From Artemia franciscana (lineage: Eukaryota; Arthropoda; Branchiopoda; Anostraca; Artemiidae), in the NCBI RefSeq assembly GCF_032884065.1, contig NC_088871.1, positions 18,806,944 to 18,870,943 on the forward strand: DNA of 64,000 nucleotides, written 5' to 3'. Within the stretch, counting starts at the first letter, position 1, and the number at the start of each line of letters is the position of its first letter. The notes beneath the pieces are model-generated. The model did no database searches, was not told where the DNA came from, and saw only the letters and a program-made list of their open reading frames with translations. Positions 1-12,720 of the stretch are shown here, in pieces. The position numbers were made by a program, and so were the translations under genes.

Positions 1-245
1 TATTAAGGAACAATTTGATCATACATACACGTAAAAAAATCATAACCTTTGCAAGACGACCATTCCCTGTACATTATATGTTCAGAAGTCTGTGAAAAAT
101 GTGATAAAATTTAAATTAACCTTAAAATTCAACCTTATCAAATAATATGCAAATTGCACTTAACGTTATTAATATTAAACAGATTACTTTGAAACTTTAA
201 TATAAAATATTTCCAAGATTCTTTAAGGTTCTTCAAGATTATATA
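1..245. other. ALDH intron 3 sequence, no recognisable feature
   Basis: AT-rich sequence downstream of ALDH exon 3 on the minus strand. No exon of the next expected ALDH segment (the region following the TYLA residues) can be read here. The 135-bp tandem array begins at its right end. Confidence 0.5.
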
Positions 246-1186
246 GTGTTGTCAGCCATTCTTAAATTGACAATGGCTATTAGCTCGACATTTATGAAAT
301 TGACTGAAAATGTTAACAGACTAGGTATATTCGACTTCATAATTATCTTAAGTTTTTGTAGGCTAAGTTCGAAACTGATTCATTCTGCAAGGATTCTGAA
401 ACTGACAGTGGCTATTAGCTCGAAACTTGGTGAAACTGACTGAAAACTTTAACAGACTGGGGAGATTCATCTTCATAATTATCTCAGGTTTTGTAGGCTA
501 AGTTAGCAAGGATTCTGAAACTGACAGTGGCTATTAGCTCGAAACTTGCTGAAACTGGCTGAAAACGTTAACAGACTGGGGAGATTCATCTGCATAATTA
601 TATCAGGTTTTGTAGGCTAAGTTAGCAACTGATCCATTCTGCAAGGATTCTGAAACTGACAGTGGCTATTAGCTCGAAACTTGGTAAAACTGACTGAAAA
701 CGTTAACAGACTGGGGAGATTCATCTGCATAATTATATCAGGTTTTGGAGGGTAAGTTAGCAACTGATCCATTCTGCAAGGATTCTGAAACCGACAGTGG
801 CTATTAGCTCGAAACTTGCTGAAACTGGCTGAAAATGTTAACAGACTGGGGAGATTCATCTGCATAATTATCTCAGGTTTTGTAGGCTAAGTTAGCAACT
901 GATTCAATCCTCAAGGATTCTGAAACTGACAGTGGCTATTAGCTCGAAACTTGCTAAAATTGACTGAAAACGTTAACAGACTGGGGAGATTCATCTTCAT
1001 AAATATCTCAGGTTTTGTAGGGTAAGTTAGCAACTGATCCATTCTGCAAGGATTCTGAAATTGACAGTGGCTATTAGCTCGAAACTTGCTGAAACTGGCT
1101 GAAAATGTTAACAGACTGGGGAGATTCATCTTCATAAATATCTCAGGTTTTGGAGGGTAAGTTAGCAATTGATTCATTCTGCAAGC
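246..1186. repeat. 135-bp minisatellite array, about 7 units
   Basis: A tandem array marked by the phrase caaggattctgaaactgaca recurring at about 387, 506, 641, 776, 911 and 1046, with an end at about 1180. The spacing is 135 bp for the four right-hand steps and 119 bp for the first, which lacks about 16 bp around the aactgattcattct stretch. A more diverged unit lies at 246-386. Units are about 90-97 percent alike. Both strands read open for 80-90 codons across it, but only because the period is a multiple of three, so these are not genes. It sits inside the ALDH gene just past exon 3. Confidence 0.95.
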
Positions 1187-1301
1187 AGCCAGCGGTTACA
1201 TCACCAATAAGAGAATACCTATGCCTGTAACATTTATTGTTAATGCTGTTAAATCAGTTGTAATTCAGTAAAATTAGATAGAAAGCATCATCAATACTTA
1301 C

Positions 1302-1442
1302 AGCCAAATATGTTCTATCCCGTTCCATTAAATCTGCTAGTCGATTCAGAAGGTAACCTCTCATCGATGCATCCATTCGTCTCCATTCGCTTCCGAATTC
1401 AAATGCTTCCTTTGCTGCTTGAACGGCTTTATCTACGTCAGC
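1302..1442 (-). CDS. ALDH2: ALDH2-like aldehyde dehydrogenase, exon 3 (47 codons)
   Basis: Minus-strand exon flanked by a tttag acceptor (revcomp of 1443-1447) and a GTAAGT donor (revcomp of 1296-1301). It begins [14 protein letters not shown] and ends ERDRTYLA. This matches the segment of animal ALDH1/ALDH2 that follows the GDK residues, including the WRRMDAS and LLNRLADL motifs of the N-terminal coenzyme-domain region. Phase is 0 at both ends and it joins exon 2 in frame (EEGDK/ADVDKAV). The family oxidises aldehydes to acids with NAD+ as a homotetramer. The catalytic cysteine and the Rossmann motifs are encoded beyond the left edge. Assignment to ALDH2 rather than cytosolic ALDH1A rests on the exon 1 leader. 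Confidence 0.95.
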
Positions 1443-2279
1443 CTAAAACCGAGGTGAAGGTTAAGATTGCAGAAAATCATTACTTATATTATAGAGCCCT
1501 CAATATTGCAAAAAGAACTGCGCTATATATTTATCTATAGTCTAACCTATCGCAGAGTGTGACTACAATAAGGATGTACGGTTTTTTACCCTAGGAAAAG
1601 TTTCACAATATCGACGTTCGGGGTATGATATTATCAAGTTACATTTTCAATCTTTTGGAAAAAGGGAAAAGATCGCAAGTACAAATTATATCGTTAAAAA
1701 AACAAGTATTGGGATATTCAAAATATAAAGAAATGATTAGCGATGGAAAAGATAAATGTGTTTATGGCTTGGAGGGATGTACATACTTCTGTTATTAAAA
1801 GTAAAAGGACAAAAAACAAGACTGATCCAAGAAAGTATAAGCAATAGTAGTCAATTAGTTTAAACAAGACCCCCCCTCCTCCGTTTCCTCACAATCATTA
1901 ATAACTGTAAAATTTTCAGACAGTAAAGTACAAAACACACTGAACTGGAATATTCACAAGTGTCATACAAAAAAACAAAATCCATCTCATCAGTTCTTAA
2001 TCCTGACAGAGACAGGAACGACATGTCCTTAAAATCTGTGGAGAAGAAAATACACAAGGAACGACACCTAATCTTATATACAAAAAGTTTTCAAGGCTTT
2101 CTACATATTTCTTCAAAACTAAGGGAGTTCAATCGTTCAGTAGCCCATTTGGAAACGAAAAATCTCGGTAGGAGTCGCCCTATCCGTATGATAAGAGGAC
2201 AAGTGAATTAATCCAAGCTTAACAAAAGAGTAAAAATCACTATTGATTTTCTTTTTTGTTGAGGTAGTAATAAGTCTTA

Positions 2280-2337
2280 TAAAATTATTTAAATATTTAA
2301 ATAAAATTATTTAAATAAATTATTTAAATAAAAAAAA
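2280..2337. repeat. AT-rich simple repeat (attatttaaata)n
   Basis: Repeated aaattatttaaat phrases in pure A/T sequence, ending in a run of A. Confidence 0.85.
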
Positions 2338-2426
2338 GGGAAAAACAAGCAGTATCACAAGTATAATGCGAGTACATTATATTTACGAAATACTATTTTT
2401 GCCCCGTTCTCAACTTAGAAATTAAC

Positions 2427-2667
2427 AATACACATATACAAAAAAATTCACTCCTTGATTCAGCATAAAAAATCCGATAAAAAAAGTTCCTCAATTTACC
2501 GGCCTTGGCAAACCCTTCCGGGGGATGGTCCTCGAACCCCTCCCCCCAATACACATATATAAAATAATTCACTCCTTGATTCAGCATAAAAATCCGATAA
2601 AAATGTTACTCAATTTACCGGCCTTGGCAAATCCTTCAGGAGGATGGTCCTCAATCCCCCCCCCCCA
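2427..2667. repeat. 121-bp direct tandem duplication
   Basis: Two adjacent copies, from about 2427 and 2548, share aatacacatata, ctccttgattcagcataaaa, caatttaccggccttggcaa and ggatggtcctc, each closing in a C-rich run. Roughly 90 percent identical by eye. Confidence 0.9.
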
Positions 2668-3165
2668 AAAAAAAACAAACAAATACCATCATTATTTTTT
2701 AATTTTCTATTGATGTTTACTAAATTTTTCTGTTTTCCTACTATGATAAATTTAAAGTAGCACTATACATCTTTTCCAAATATTGAGGGAAGGGGGAGGG
2801 GCAATTTTATAATTTTTCCAACGGGATACCGAAAAAAAACAGTTTCCAATAGAATGAATTTTTCAAATCTCGGGGGCAAACCCCCTTTGTATACAACAAA
2901 CAACACTGCCCGGGAAAGCAATTTCAGTTTTGTGTACTTTCAAGGACGTTCCCAAGAACAATGACTTATGGGGAAAACTACAAAAAAAAAAATGACTGAG
3001 TAAATGAAACCTAAGACAACTCGAAATTAAAATGAATAGTTCAGTTAAATTGAAAATAAATCTAAACTATAAAACATAACAGTTGGGCTGCAGTCCCTCT
3101 CAAATCCCCCTGAAGGTACGACCGTCATTTGTGACTTTCTGAAAACGTTATATATTTTATACAAT

Positions 3166-3390
3166 TAACAGTTAAGTAGGGACAAATCCATTTATTTGAC
3201 GATGAAACAACAACTAAATATGTGGATATTTTATTCACATACACAGTGGCTATCTTCAGCAGATAAACAAAAGTTATCTGCTGAAATTTAGTTTGTCTGA
3301 AGACGGAATTGTATATGTAACCAAAATATCCAGAGATTTATTTGTTGTCTCACTGTCAAATGAAAGGATTTGTCCCTATCGAACTGTTAC
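3166..3390. repeat. Palindromic inverted-repeat element, arms of about 100 bp
   Basis: The left arm from taacagttaagtagggac through gtggatattttattcacata to cagcagataac is mirrored by the right arm gttatctgctg through ccaaaatatccagag to gtccctatcgaactgttac. The centre is at about 3270-3275. The arms differ by scattered substitutions, so this is an aged foldback element. It is likely a terminal piece of a mobile element, family not recognised. Confidence 0.8.
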
Positions 3391-5630
3391 TTGTACATCA
3401 TGGAGAACCATGTGGTCTTCGAAAATATCTAAATTATATATTTTAATTCAAAATTTTAAGTTTTTAATTTCCCTCGTTTCAGGTTTCCTCTATTCACTAA
3501 TAGTAATTTATGTACCTTGATTTTCACCTATGATTTGACTTTATTCCTCTTTATTTTAGGTTTTAATGTTGCTCTTCACTTAAAAAAATAAAAACTTTAT
3601 TGATGTCCTTTTCTGCTGATTCTTCGCAAGCAAAACTCAGAATCAGGTAGAGTAGTCTCACACTAATCTCTGGTTGTCTAAACTATAAAGTCAACGTTAG
3701 ATAACCAATGATGTTAAAAATTACTCACTGTTCTATTGCAAAGCTTAAAATGGGTAATAGGAAGCTATTTACTCGAAAAGAGAGGTGTTAACCTTGTATT
3801 GTAAACTACCATCTAATTGTGAAAATTATTACAACTATGCATAGGCACAGGGTGAACAGAGGAAAAAATTACCTAAATATAGGTACAAAAGAACCGTTCC
3901 CTCCTTGAAAAAAATGCCTAAAAATTTACTTTTTGCGTTTTGAACTACACCCTCCCTATTGCTATAGCTCTCTTCCCCCTAGGGCTGGATACGGAAACCA
4001 TACTTTCACGCAGAAGACAAAGAAATTTGAAAGTAAAAAAAGCCAAAGTGGCTCATATCTGCTTTAAAGAGCTATAAAAATTATAGTTGAACATTTCTAC
4101 TCAATGCGTGATGATGCACCAAAACAACCCAACCTGAATTCACTAGATAGTTGCAGACGTGAGTTGAAATATCGATGTGTACTAGTTTGTTAAGACTTTC
4201 CTACTCCCCATGGTTTTACCTGACCCTGAGAGTCCTCCTACTAAAAGATCAAACACTAGGACTCTGACAAATCAAAAATATTTGTCCATTATTTATGACT
4301 TACCCAGCCTCTAGTACTGGGAGATATCGCAAATGATTTGCACCATATTTTACTCTGCTTTTTAACGATATTGTTTCATGCAGTTCTTAATGTTTGCTGT
4401 GATTCATTTCATCAATTTGCCTGCAAGTGTCATAGTTGCTGATTTTTAATTTTGGTGTTATTCACTTTACTGTGTAGATGATGTATCTATGCTAGCGTTT
4501 GCTAATTCGATTAATAATGTATCTTATCTTAAAGCATTCTATTTCTTTATAAAAGTATTTTATGTTCATTTACACATGTAACTGATGTAATCTTGTATAA
4601 TTCATGGTCACCGTAATAATCATGAACTGTGTGCCCTGTCTCTTGGTATACGTTAATTCTATTTATGAATCATTTAAATAGCTTGACCTTGAAGCAGCAC
4701 TTTTCAATAATGACATGCTCATATTAGTTCCACCTATTATTGTGAATAAATATATTTTATACATTTATACCTATGTACACCTATTGTTCCAACTTTCCAT
4801 GCTTATATTCTTTGGTTCTATACATCTTAAAATCTTTTTGTCACCCAGGTTACCATAGTCGAGTAAAGTTAATACTGTTGTGTGCATGGTAACTAATAGT
4901 GTAGTCTTTTCAATAGCAAAACATTACATGCGACTAAGCTAGGAAATGATGTCTTAGTCATAGGTGAGCTTATGGAAACTTGTTTAAGTTTGTTTATAAT
5001 AGCAGTCAAAAATCATTCTGAGCATACCCCGATTTCTGATATGTGTCCTGATCTGTCTTTCCTTGGAGCATTATATTTTATATTGCAACAGTGCATCTGC
5101 AAATAGTATATCTACTGATCTACATAATTAATTTAGTCTATTCAATATATTAGTCTATTTAGTTTTGTTTCCTATAGTTTTTATTTTATTTATATTTACT
5201 TTTCTTCTTCTTTTTGCTCTTCTCTCTGTGAGTAAGTGATTATTTAAATTTTTTTCTTATCTGAGTAACTGACTCGTTTATTCCCCCTTTTTTACAGGCC
5301 AAAGAGCCTTTTGGGGAATAGTAAATGTAAAATTGTATGTGTGTTTCGTGATGAATAAATCTTATCTTATTCTTTTACTATAGAGGCTTTCAAATAAATT
5401 ACTTATAAAAGGGAGTAATCCATGCAAAGTACACAAGCCTTCAATAAGAATTATCTATTCTATCAGTTTAGACTTCTAATTGAGCAAAAATATCCTCTTT
5501 CCATGACTGCTACTCTCACATTTACCCAATGAGCTCTTTCTGGTGTTACAAAATCTCTCCAGTTGCTTCAGAGTGCTTTAAGATGGTAACTACATTGGCT
5601 TTGCATATGTATATGCTTTAGATATTGTAT

Positions 5631-5654
5631 ATGTATCATATGTATATGATACAT
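5631..5654. repeat. Perfect AT-rich palindrome (10-bp arms)
   Basis: Arms atgtatcata and tatgatacat are separated by tgta, within a (atatgt)-rich stretch at 5600-5675. A potential small cruciform with no evident function. Confidence 0.8.
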
Positions 5655-6039
5655 ATATGTATCATGCATATATGATATTTGACAAAGGACACCCCCCTTA
5701 TGGGAGATGTCAGGCAACGCGCTATCTAAAATCGAGGCATGAACAGGAAAACTTCATTCGACTGGCTACTACGCTAGGAAATATAAATATGCAAAAAACT
5801 TACCAAAAATCTTTCTTAAATCATCAAATGCCATGTGGGGTATGAGCTCTTTCAATATTACCCATTGCGACTCATCTTAAACTCAAGGAAAAAGGAGTTT
5901 CAGTCAATGAAAAAAATAACAATAAATGACAATTATCAGCACTCACAGTATGTCATTAGGTGATTGACAGTACCAGTTCCACAAATGTTCAGGGAAAAAT
6001 GGTCAATCGTTGATCTCAGATAGATGTAGAAAAACTTAC

Positions 6040-6144
6040 CTTGTCACCTTCTTCAACTTCACAAATAGCTTCACCAGTAGTAGGGTTGATAGTTTGAAAA
6101 GTTTTTCCAGATACAGACTTGTGCCATTCATTGTTGATAAAAAC
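6040..6144 (-). CDS. ALDH2: ALDH2-like aldehyde dehydrogenase, exon 2 (35 codons)
   Basis: Minus-strand exon with acceptor aattccag (revcomp of 6145-6152) and donor GTAAGT (revcomp of 6034-6039). It begins [16 protein letters not shown] and ends [10 protein letters not shown]. The FINNEWH, GKTF, NP(T/S)TGE and EGDK motifs are the hallmark N-terminal beta-hairpin region of animal ALDH1/ALDH2. It is phase 0 at both ends. From memory, the boundaries coincide with those of vertebrate ALDH2 exon 2. It lies 12.3 kb downstream of exon 1 and 4.6 kb upstream of exon 3. Confidence 0.95.
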
Positions 6145-9100
6145 CTGGAATTAAAAGGTAAAAGATCAAAGAAAAATCATGCATTAAACAACAAAGAGCT
6201 GTCATGACCCAAGCTGAAAAACAAATTGAAGCCCACTTAGAAGTAGTTACCACATCAAGAAACTTTTATGTAAGGAAAAATAGAGGCAACGTGATTGCAA
6301 TCTTTGAAAAATATTTAACACATAAAAAATGACAAAATAAAATCTCAAAAAATCAAGTGCTAAGGTAGCCTGCATATGCCAGCAAAAAAGAGGTGAGGGG
6401 GGTCTTTCTCCTCCAACTTGGTCCAAAGGATCCGCCCTTGAAAATTGGAGCAAAACCTTTTCTTTTTTTGCTTTTGCCCTCTATTCCCAGGAAAAATCTT
6501 TCTGCCCCTTCCAAAGTCTAGAATCTGTGTATATTTCATGTATTGCAGTGCAGTGAGGCACACAAGAGCTTTAGCTGTCAAGAGAACTGAAAACAAGAAT
6601 AAATCAATTTAATAAAGAAATTAGAAAACGAGTTTCTGTTTAAAGTTTCCTTAGTAGGAAAACTGGAAAAAAAACTTAAGTATTTAAGAATGCCAAATCT
6701 TCGATTTTTATGTATTTTTCAAGCAGTAGATTAGGCAAATTTGCCACCACTGACCAAATATTTTGAGGATGCCCACAAAACAATATCCTTTGGACCACCT
6801 GCATAAAGACACCAGTTGCATGGATTTACAGAACTTACTCCATGCTTTAGTACCTGGCACATAATCAGCTTGTCATGTTTCTTTGTTTTATTTTCTTTAT
6901 TAGTATGGTAATAGGACAAATCTGTTAGAAAAACTTAAGTACTTAAACTTGAAGGTAAAGGAAGGAATTGGGAGTATGCCTAAATACAGGAAAGACAATG
7001 AAGAGGAGGAAATTCACCCCTAAGATTGGTTTGAAGGACCCTGGGTTAAAGTGTTTTTAAGTTTTGAGACCACCTTACAAAACCACTGACACACTCTTCA
7101 CCCTATGACTCAGCCTACATAGATCTTGAAAGGAATGAGAGGGAGTTCTTTGTCAAAAAGTTGAGATCCCTCAGTTTTAAGGGTCTTACTTTGTCTTAGC
7201 TGTCTTTTAGAGTGCCATAAAGAAAAACATTCAAACACATTTCAATTCAATCAAGGTGCAACAGGCCTATATTTCTCCTTACAATTTAGAGATGGGAGGC
7301 GTGATGGTATTGAAGTGGCCATTACCCTCCTTTGGTTATGAGGATTACAGCATCAACTGCAACTTAGTACAGAAGAAACAACATCCCATAGCAGTCAAAC
7401 GGTAAAAAACCCATTAAAAACAACTGACTAGTGAGAAAAAATGCGCCATTTGTAGCTGCTTCAGAAATGGTAACTATTATCTCAATTAGTTTTAATAGTA
7501 AAATATTATTTTGAAGACAATTTATGGGAATTTCAACTAAAGTTTGAAACCCCTCAAGAATGACGTTGGATCAAAACAAATTGTACATCACTGGAATCAA
7601 CATTGCCAAAAGCCCTATACAGAAAACTTACAACCCCCCAGGCTAGGACAATGAGAAAAATCACTGCAGTGCATGAGTAGCACTGATGTGTCCTCTTTTT
7701 CCTCTTTTTTTTTCTACACAGGGCCCAGGAACATCACAAAGAGCTGCTCAAGGTCTCATTTGAAAGGAAATTGCTATATCTAGTGAAATTTTTAATAAAA
7801 AATACATATATTTAAAATATGCAGTTCTGACAAAACTGCATCTTTTTAAACAAGATGATATAACAGATTCATCTTCTTTTCACAAGGGATATGATATAAT
7901 TTATTGATTATATTTGGTAGATTGATACCATATATACAACGACACCATATATACAGAGACATCACATTAACCCTTTTATTATGAGGTTGCATCAAATAGC
8001 CCCTAGAACAAAAGTTAAAAAGTACCATCAGAGATTAAAACCTTATGTAAATATGGGAAGGTCAGAGGCTAGGAGCTTTAGTCAGATGTTTCCAAAAACA
8101 CTGAGCAAGGCCTGTCAGCCAATCAAGCTTGAGCAAAATAAACTTTGTCTTCGTGCAATTTGTCAATAATTTCATTTTATTTTAAATATTATTGTGATTA
8201 GATGCACTGAAAACTTTTGCATGCTATACTTCCCAAAAAGATGAATTAGCCCAAACATTATGCTTAAAATAAAGTTAGTATTTCAAAAGGCAAGGGGGGC
8301 AATTTTGAAGGGTCTGGCGGCTTTGTTTCTGCCACCACCAAAACAGATTGAAAATCCTCATGAAATTTAACTTTAAATAAGGCGTAACGTGTCTACTTTT
8401 CTTCCAAAAAAGTGGTGGGGAGAGGGAGGTGGCAGTTGGAAGCCATGGGCTCACTTTGTACTTCAGAGAATAAATATTGAAAGGAATTGCATGCTCTGAA
8501 TTTATACAAACCCTAATGTACCTATCTCTCTACTAAAAATTTGAGAGTGCAAGAGACAGAGACTTTTGAAGGTGAGCCAACTTGGGTACTGTAGTTGCAC
8601 AGACTATGAATCTTTGTATAAGTCTGGTTCAAACAAAGTGCAACACCAAACTTCATACTAAAAAGCTGCCCAGGGAAAATGCACATTTTCCTGTATCTTC
8701 TCTAGCTTTTGAGCAAAATCATTATCCTTTTTTTCTTTTGTGTACTGTACCACAGAAAATACGGTGCCAGCTCTTCGGAACTTTCAAAACAGTGCATTTC
8801 ATGAATGAATTCCAATACAAAAGAAAAACTTAGTCAACACACATTGGTCAACTCTTCAAGGAGTATCAATCAGATTAAAAAGGAAGTTATTTTCTTTGCA
8901 ATTCTTATTACTACATGGCACAAAGACCTCCACCCTAGAGGGCGGGGGGGGGGGGGGTAAAAAGCGAACCAACTGTCTTTCCATCTAATGTGAGTGACAA
9001 AAGACAGAAATTTAGCAAAAGGGATAGCAGATTATCATTGTGGGAGGACCCTCTTCAGGAGGACAACTGCAAAAGGGCAGATGATTCAGCAACAAACAAC

Positions 9101-9279
9101 AGCCTCTGCAAGTTGACAGAGAGGAGTGGCTTACTGCCGTCTCCTAACCAACCTTGAAACCTTTCCTTTTAAACAATGAATTATGGGAATTATTAGAGAA
9201 TCATAATTATGGGAATTATGGAATTATTATAAATCAAAGCAGAAATATTACCGCGTCGAGGGAAACCATCTAACCTAGC
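6145..9279. other. ALDH intron 1, proximal part, no recognised element
   Basis: No exon, domain or clear repeat could be read. A pure G run lies at 8944-8957. Weak similarity to the family-B phrases (a guanine-rich ggaagg stretch followed by a pyrimidine run) occurs around 8280-8460. Confidence 0.5.
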
Positions 9280-12200
9280 GATTTGATGATGATGGCGAAT
9301 GGAAGTAATATTGACCATGCTACCGCGTACAGGGAAGCCGATGATCATAATATTGAGCATGCTACCGCATACGGGGAAACTGACGATCATAATAGGCCTA
9401 TGACGACCCCCAGACGGGATGAGGATACCCTGTTACTCATCTCTACTAAAACCGTACTCATCATAGGAACACTGACCACCCGGACTTTAGCCAAACGAGG
9501 AAAAATGGATATACTACTGAGAGAACTAAACCAATACAAGTGAGATTTAGTTTGGCTATCTGAGACACACCTACCCCAAACAAGTGAAGAAACTATCTCT
9601 GAAACCACCCTCCTACTCTTGGGACACACCAATGGTACTCACAGACAGTGTGTTGGATTCATCCTCTCATCAACTACAACAAGAGCTAAGAGCTCATATG
9701 GCACTTGTCATGAGGTCGGAAGAGCCAAGAGCTCATATGACATGAGCTCTAGCAAAATTCCAAAAATCAATAGATTGATTTAAAAGGAAAATCAGAAGCT
9801 TAATGCCAGTCGGGATTTAAAATAAGAGCTCTGAAACACAAGGTCCTTCTAAATATCAAAGTTCATTAAGATCTGATCACCCACTTTTAAGTTAAAAATA
9901 CCTCATTTTTTCTAATATTCCTCTCCTTTTCACCACCCCCCCCCCCCCCCCAGATGGTCAAATCTGAAAAAAAAACTTTATCAAATCAGTGTGTGCAGGT
10001 CCCTGAGTGGTTTCGTCCTGGATGAGGAGGTGGGAACTTGTAAGGATGGTTTTGTTGGTAGGGGCCATGGTTGTATTGAGGAGTGGAGATTATATATGTT
10101 ATGACTGTTACAATTTTTCTTTAATAAACCAGAATGAATTGAAACTGAACTGAACTGACACACGGACCAACAGGCAGACCGCCAGAATTTGCGATCGCTG
10201 TATGTCACTTGGTTAATACCAAGTGCCATAAAAAGGCACTGATCTCCTTCACACCTGTATCAAAAAGGATAGCAACCATTAGAATAAAGGGATCCATGTC
10301 AAACCTTACCATCATCCAGGTATATGCTCCTGATTCTGCTTGAAGTGATGAATAATGCAATCAGTTCTACTTTCAACTTCAAAGTGTCACCAACCAAACA
10401 CCAAAGAAGGGTATGCTCATCGTCAAGGGTGACTTCAAAACTACCGCGGGCAACAATCAGAACTGGAGAGACATAATGGGACCACAGAGCCATGGCCGAC
10501 TGAACAGAAGAGGTGAAAGGCTAATTAGTTTCAGCAGAGAAAACGACCTGTATACAACTAACACTGCCTTTAAACACAGACACTGCCATAAGGTCACCTG
10601 GAGACTCCCCAATGGAGTAACTGAAAACATGATAGACTATGTGCTAATATCTAAACGCTGGAAGTCCTCAATAGTGGATCCCTTACTGGGGCAGACTATG
10701 ATTTGGATCACTCATTCCTGATGTCCAAACTCAAGCTAAGACTGAAACAACTCCCTAAGACAACAAGAATCCCTAGATTCCAGACAGAGCTGTTTTGCAA
10801 CCCCATAAAAAAGGCGCCTATATCACCACTATTCTATTTGCTATAGGATAGCAAATTCCGAGCTATCCTAGAGAATTTCACTTCCCTCACTACCATCGAA
10901 GAGATTGACCAACTGGCTGAGCATGCATCTTCTGCAGTTTTGGAGAAAGCAAATGATGTCCTTGGGAGGAAAAGGAAAGACGAACAGCCATGGATTACTG
11001 AAGAAATAATCCAACTATGTAACCAAAAGCGCCTCTGCAACAACAAAGCTAACCCATGCAGCCAAGACACCTGCAAATATCTCAAAAGGAGAACTGAATG
11101 GGAAGTCTGAAAGGCCTTACAGACCTTATCAAGAAATGCAAGGAATGTGAAACCCAGTTTATGAATGTCATCAACGACTCAAAAATGAAACTCGAACAAT
11201 GGAAGGAATATTTTGAAGATAAACTAAACATACATATCATTGCTGATCCCAATATCCTTAACTGCTTTCCCACCAATGATTGAGAACCTCTACCATGACC
11301 CTTAAAATCAGAAACTGAGGCAGTGATAAGATCCCTGAAACAAGGCAAGGCCCTAGAACTGGACAGTGTCACTGCTGAACCAATTAGCACTGACTCAGAG
11401 GACATCATCAGATTGTACCACAAAGTTGTGTCAGCCACATGGTTAACAGGCCATGTCCCATAGCTATAGTGTAAGGCAGCAGTGGTTCTGGTCGACAAAA
11501 AAAGGCTCACAAACAGAGTGTGAGAACTACTGCTTGATCAGTCTGACCTGTCATCCAACCAGAATACTGACCAAAATTCTCCTACACAGAATTAAAGCAA
11601 TTACAACCTCTGTTCTGGGTGAATACCAAGCTAGCTTCCAACCTGGTTGATCAACCATTGACCAAATCTTCACTGTTTGTCAGCTCACAAATGCTTTGTT
11701 GAGTTCAATAGAGATTAGTATCATCTCTTTATCCCCAACCAAATTGTCACAATCATTGAGAATATATACAGCCAATCCAGAAGCCAGATACATACCACTG
11801 ACGGACTTTCTGTTGAATTCTCAGCTTCCTAGGGAGTTTTCAACCTGTTTCTTCACTCTATACTGTCACTGATACCAGACAAACATGGAACAAAAATAGG
11901 TGGAGTCCTAGTCAACAAGCTTGCCTATGCTGAGAAAATTTATCAGCTCTCTACAACAGCCACTGATTTCAAAAGACAAGCAGACTGTCTCAATGAAGCC
12001 ATAAAACCCTTTGGCATACAAACTAACACGAAAAAAAGAAAGTTATGGTCACGTGATGCCAAAAACAAGCAGGTTCTCCCTCAATAATGATTGACGGCCA
12101 GCCAGTTCAAACAGTCAATCAATTTTTCTACCTGAGTAGTCTCCTCACAGCAGACAATTGTCACACCTCTGACATCAAAGACTATTTAGCTCTTGCTAGC

Positions 12201-12720
12201 TCCAGTTTTAAGAAACTCACAAATATCTGGAAATGCCAAAGCCTATTGAACCAACTGAGAAAGTTCAACTTTTCAATAGCCTGATTGTGCCAATTGCTAT
12301 ATGGGTGTGAGACCTGGACTCTGAAGATCGAAAATGAGCACAACCTACTTGCATTCAAGATGAGATGTCTCCACTGCATCACAAGAATCACCTACACTGA
12401 AAACATGACCAATGAGGAGGTGTGAAGATGGCTGAAGTCCTTCAACACAATCCTAAATAAAATCAACCAACAACTGTGATGACCCAAGCAAGTCAAGAGG
12501 ATGGATCACAACCGTCTACCAAAAATCTCCTTTAAAGGAAAAAAAGATGGATCTCAACCACGAGGAAGACCTCACACAGGGTGGATTAAAAACTTTGACT
12601 AAAAGCATATTGTAGAGTTGACTTGAACTGCACACGATAGAACAACATACCAAGCCCTAGTTCATGCCCAGTCAAAGGGAATAGCCCCTAACAATCCTGC
12701 AAGGATAGATGGGACTTAAG
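9280..12720 (+). pseudogene. Decayed RTE-type non-LTR retrotransposon
   Basis: Broken open frames on the plus strand read in order as a LINE polyprotein. An endonuclease start (TLAKRGKMDILLREL, DLVWLSETHL) lies at about 9440-9570. Endonuclease motifs NLTIIQVYAPDS and VKGDF lie at about 10295-10440 and VTWRLPNG...IDYVLIS at about 10590-10650. Reverse transcriptase follows, with KLEQWKEYFEDKLN, AVIRSLKQGKA and GEYQASFQPG at about 11180-11650. The C-terminal region with CETWTLK at about 12310 and RGRPHTGWI at about 12570-12590 ends it. Many stops and frameshifts are present, and the catalytic YADD region is not intact, so it is dead. It sits antisense to the ALDH gene in intron 1 and is split by a nested element at 9679-10235. 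Confidence 0.88.
9679..10235 (+). mobile_element. Non-autonomous element with 3' terminal hairpin, nested in the LINE
   Basis: This interrupts the LINE endonuclease: LINE protein similarity stops before 9679 and resumes after 10235 with ISFTPVSKRIATIRIKG. It starts acaagagctaagagctcata and ends with a perfect stem-loop, cacttggt/taat/accaagtg, at 10206-10225 followed by ccataaaaa. A second, longer member interrupts another LINE at 23711-24577. It carries no coding capacity. A terminal stem-loop without inverted termini recalls Helitron/Helentron derivatives, but the ends do not show a canonical TC...CTRR, so the class is open. It contains a C run at 9936-9951 and a further insertion at about 10000-10170. 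Confidence 0.8.

Larger units (their letters stand above)
1443..6039. other. ALDH intron 2 (4.6 kb)
   Basis: Non-coding stretch between ALDH exons 2 and 3. It contains the AT-rich simple repeat, the 121-bp direct duplication, an inverted repeat and a palindrome listed separately. About 4.2-5.37 kb resembles LINE 3'-UTR-like sequence, ending in ataaatcttatcttattc just before 5376, but no coding domain can be read there. The rest shows no recognisable feature. Confidence 0.7.

Noticed and set aside
617..1177. Minus-strand ORFs of 82 and 88 codons with repeated LPSLLTFSASFSKFRANSH-like text
   Set aside because: They are translations of the 135-bp minisatellite, whose period is a multiple of three. 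There is no family similarity and both strands are open.
1310..1540. Plus-strand 76-codon ORF
   Set aside because: It is the antisense shadow of ALDH exon 3 on the minus strand.
6840..6920. Possible minus-strand ALDH first exon near a GTAAGT-like site at 6835-6840
   Set aside because: Reads KHDKLIMCQVLKHG, without leader features or family match. The exon at 18455-18550 fits much better.
11082..11510. Minus-strand 142-codon ORF
   Set aside because: Antisense of the decayed RTE reverse transcriptase in ALDH intron 1.
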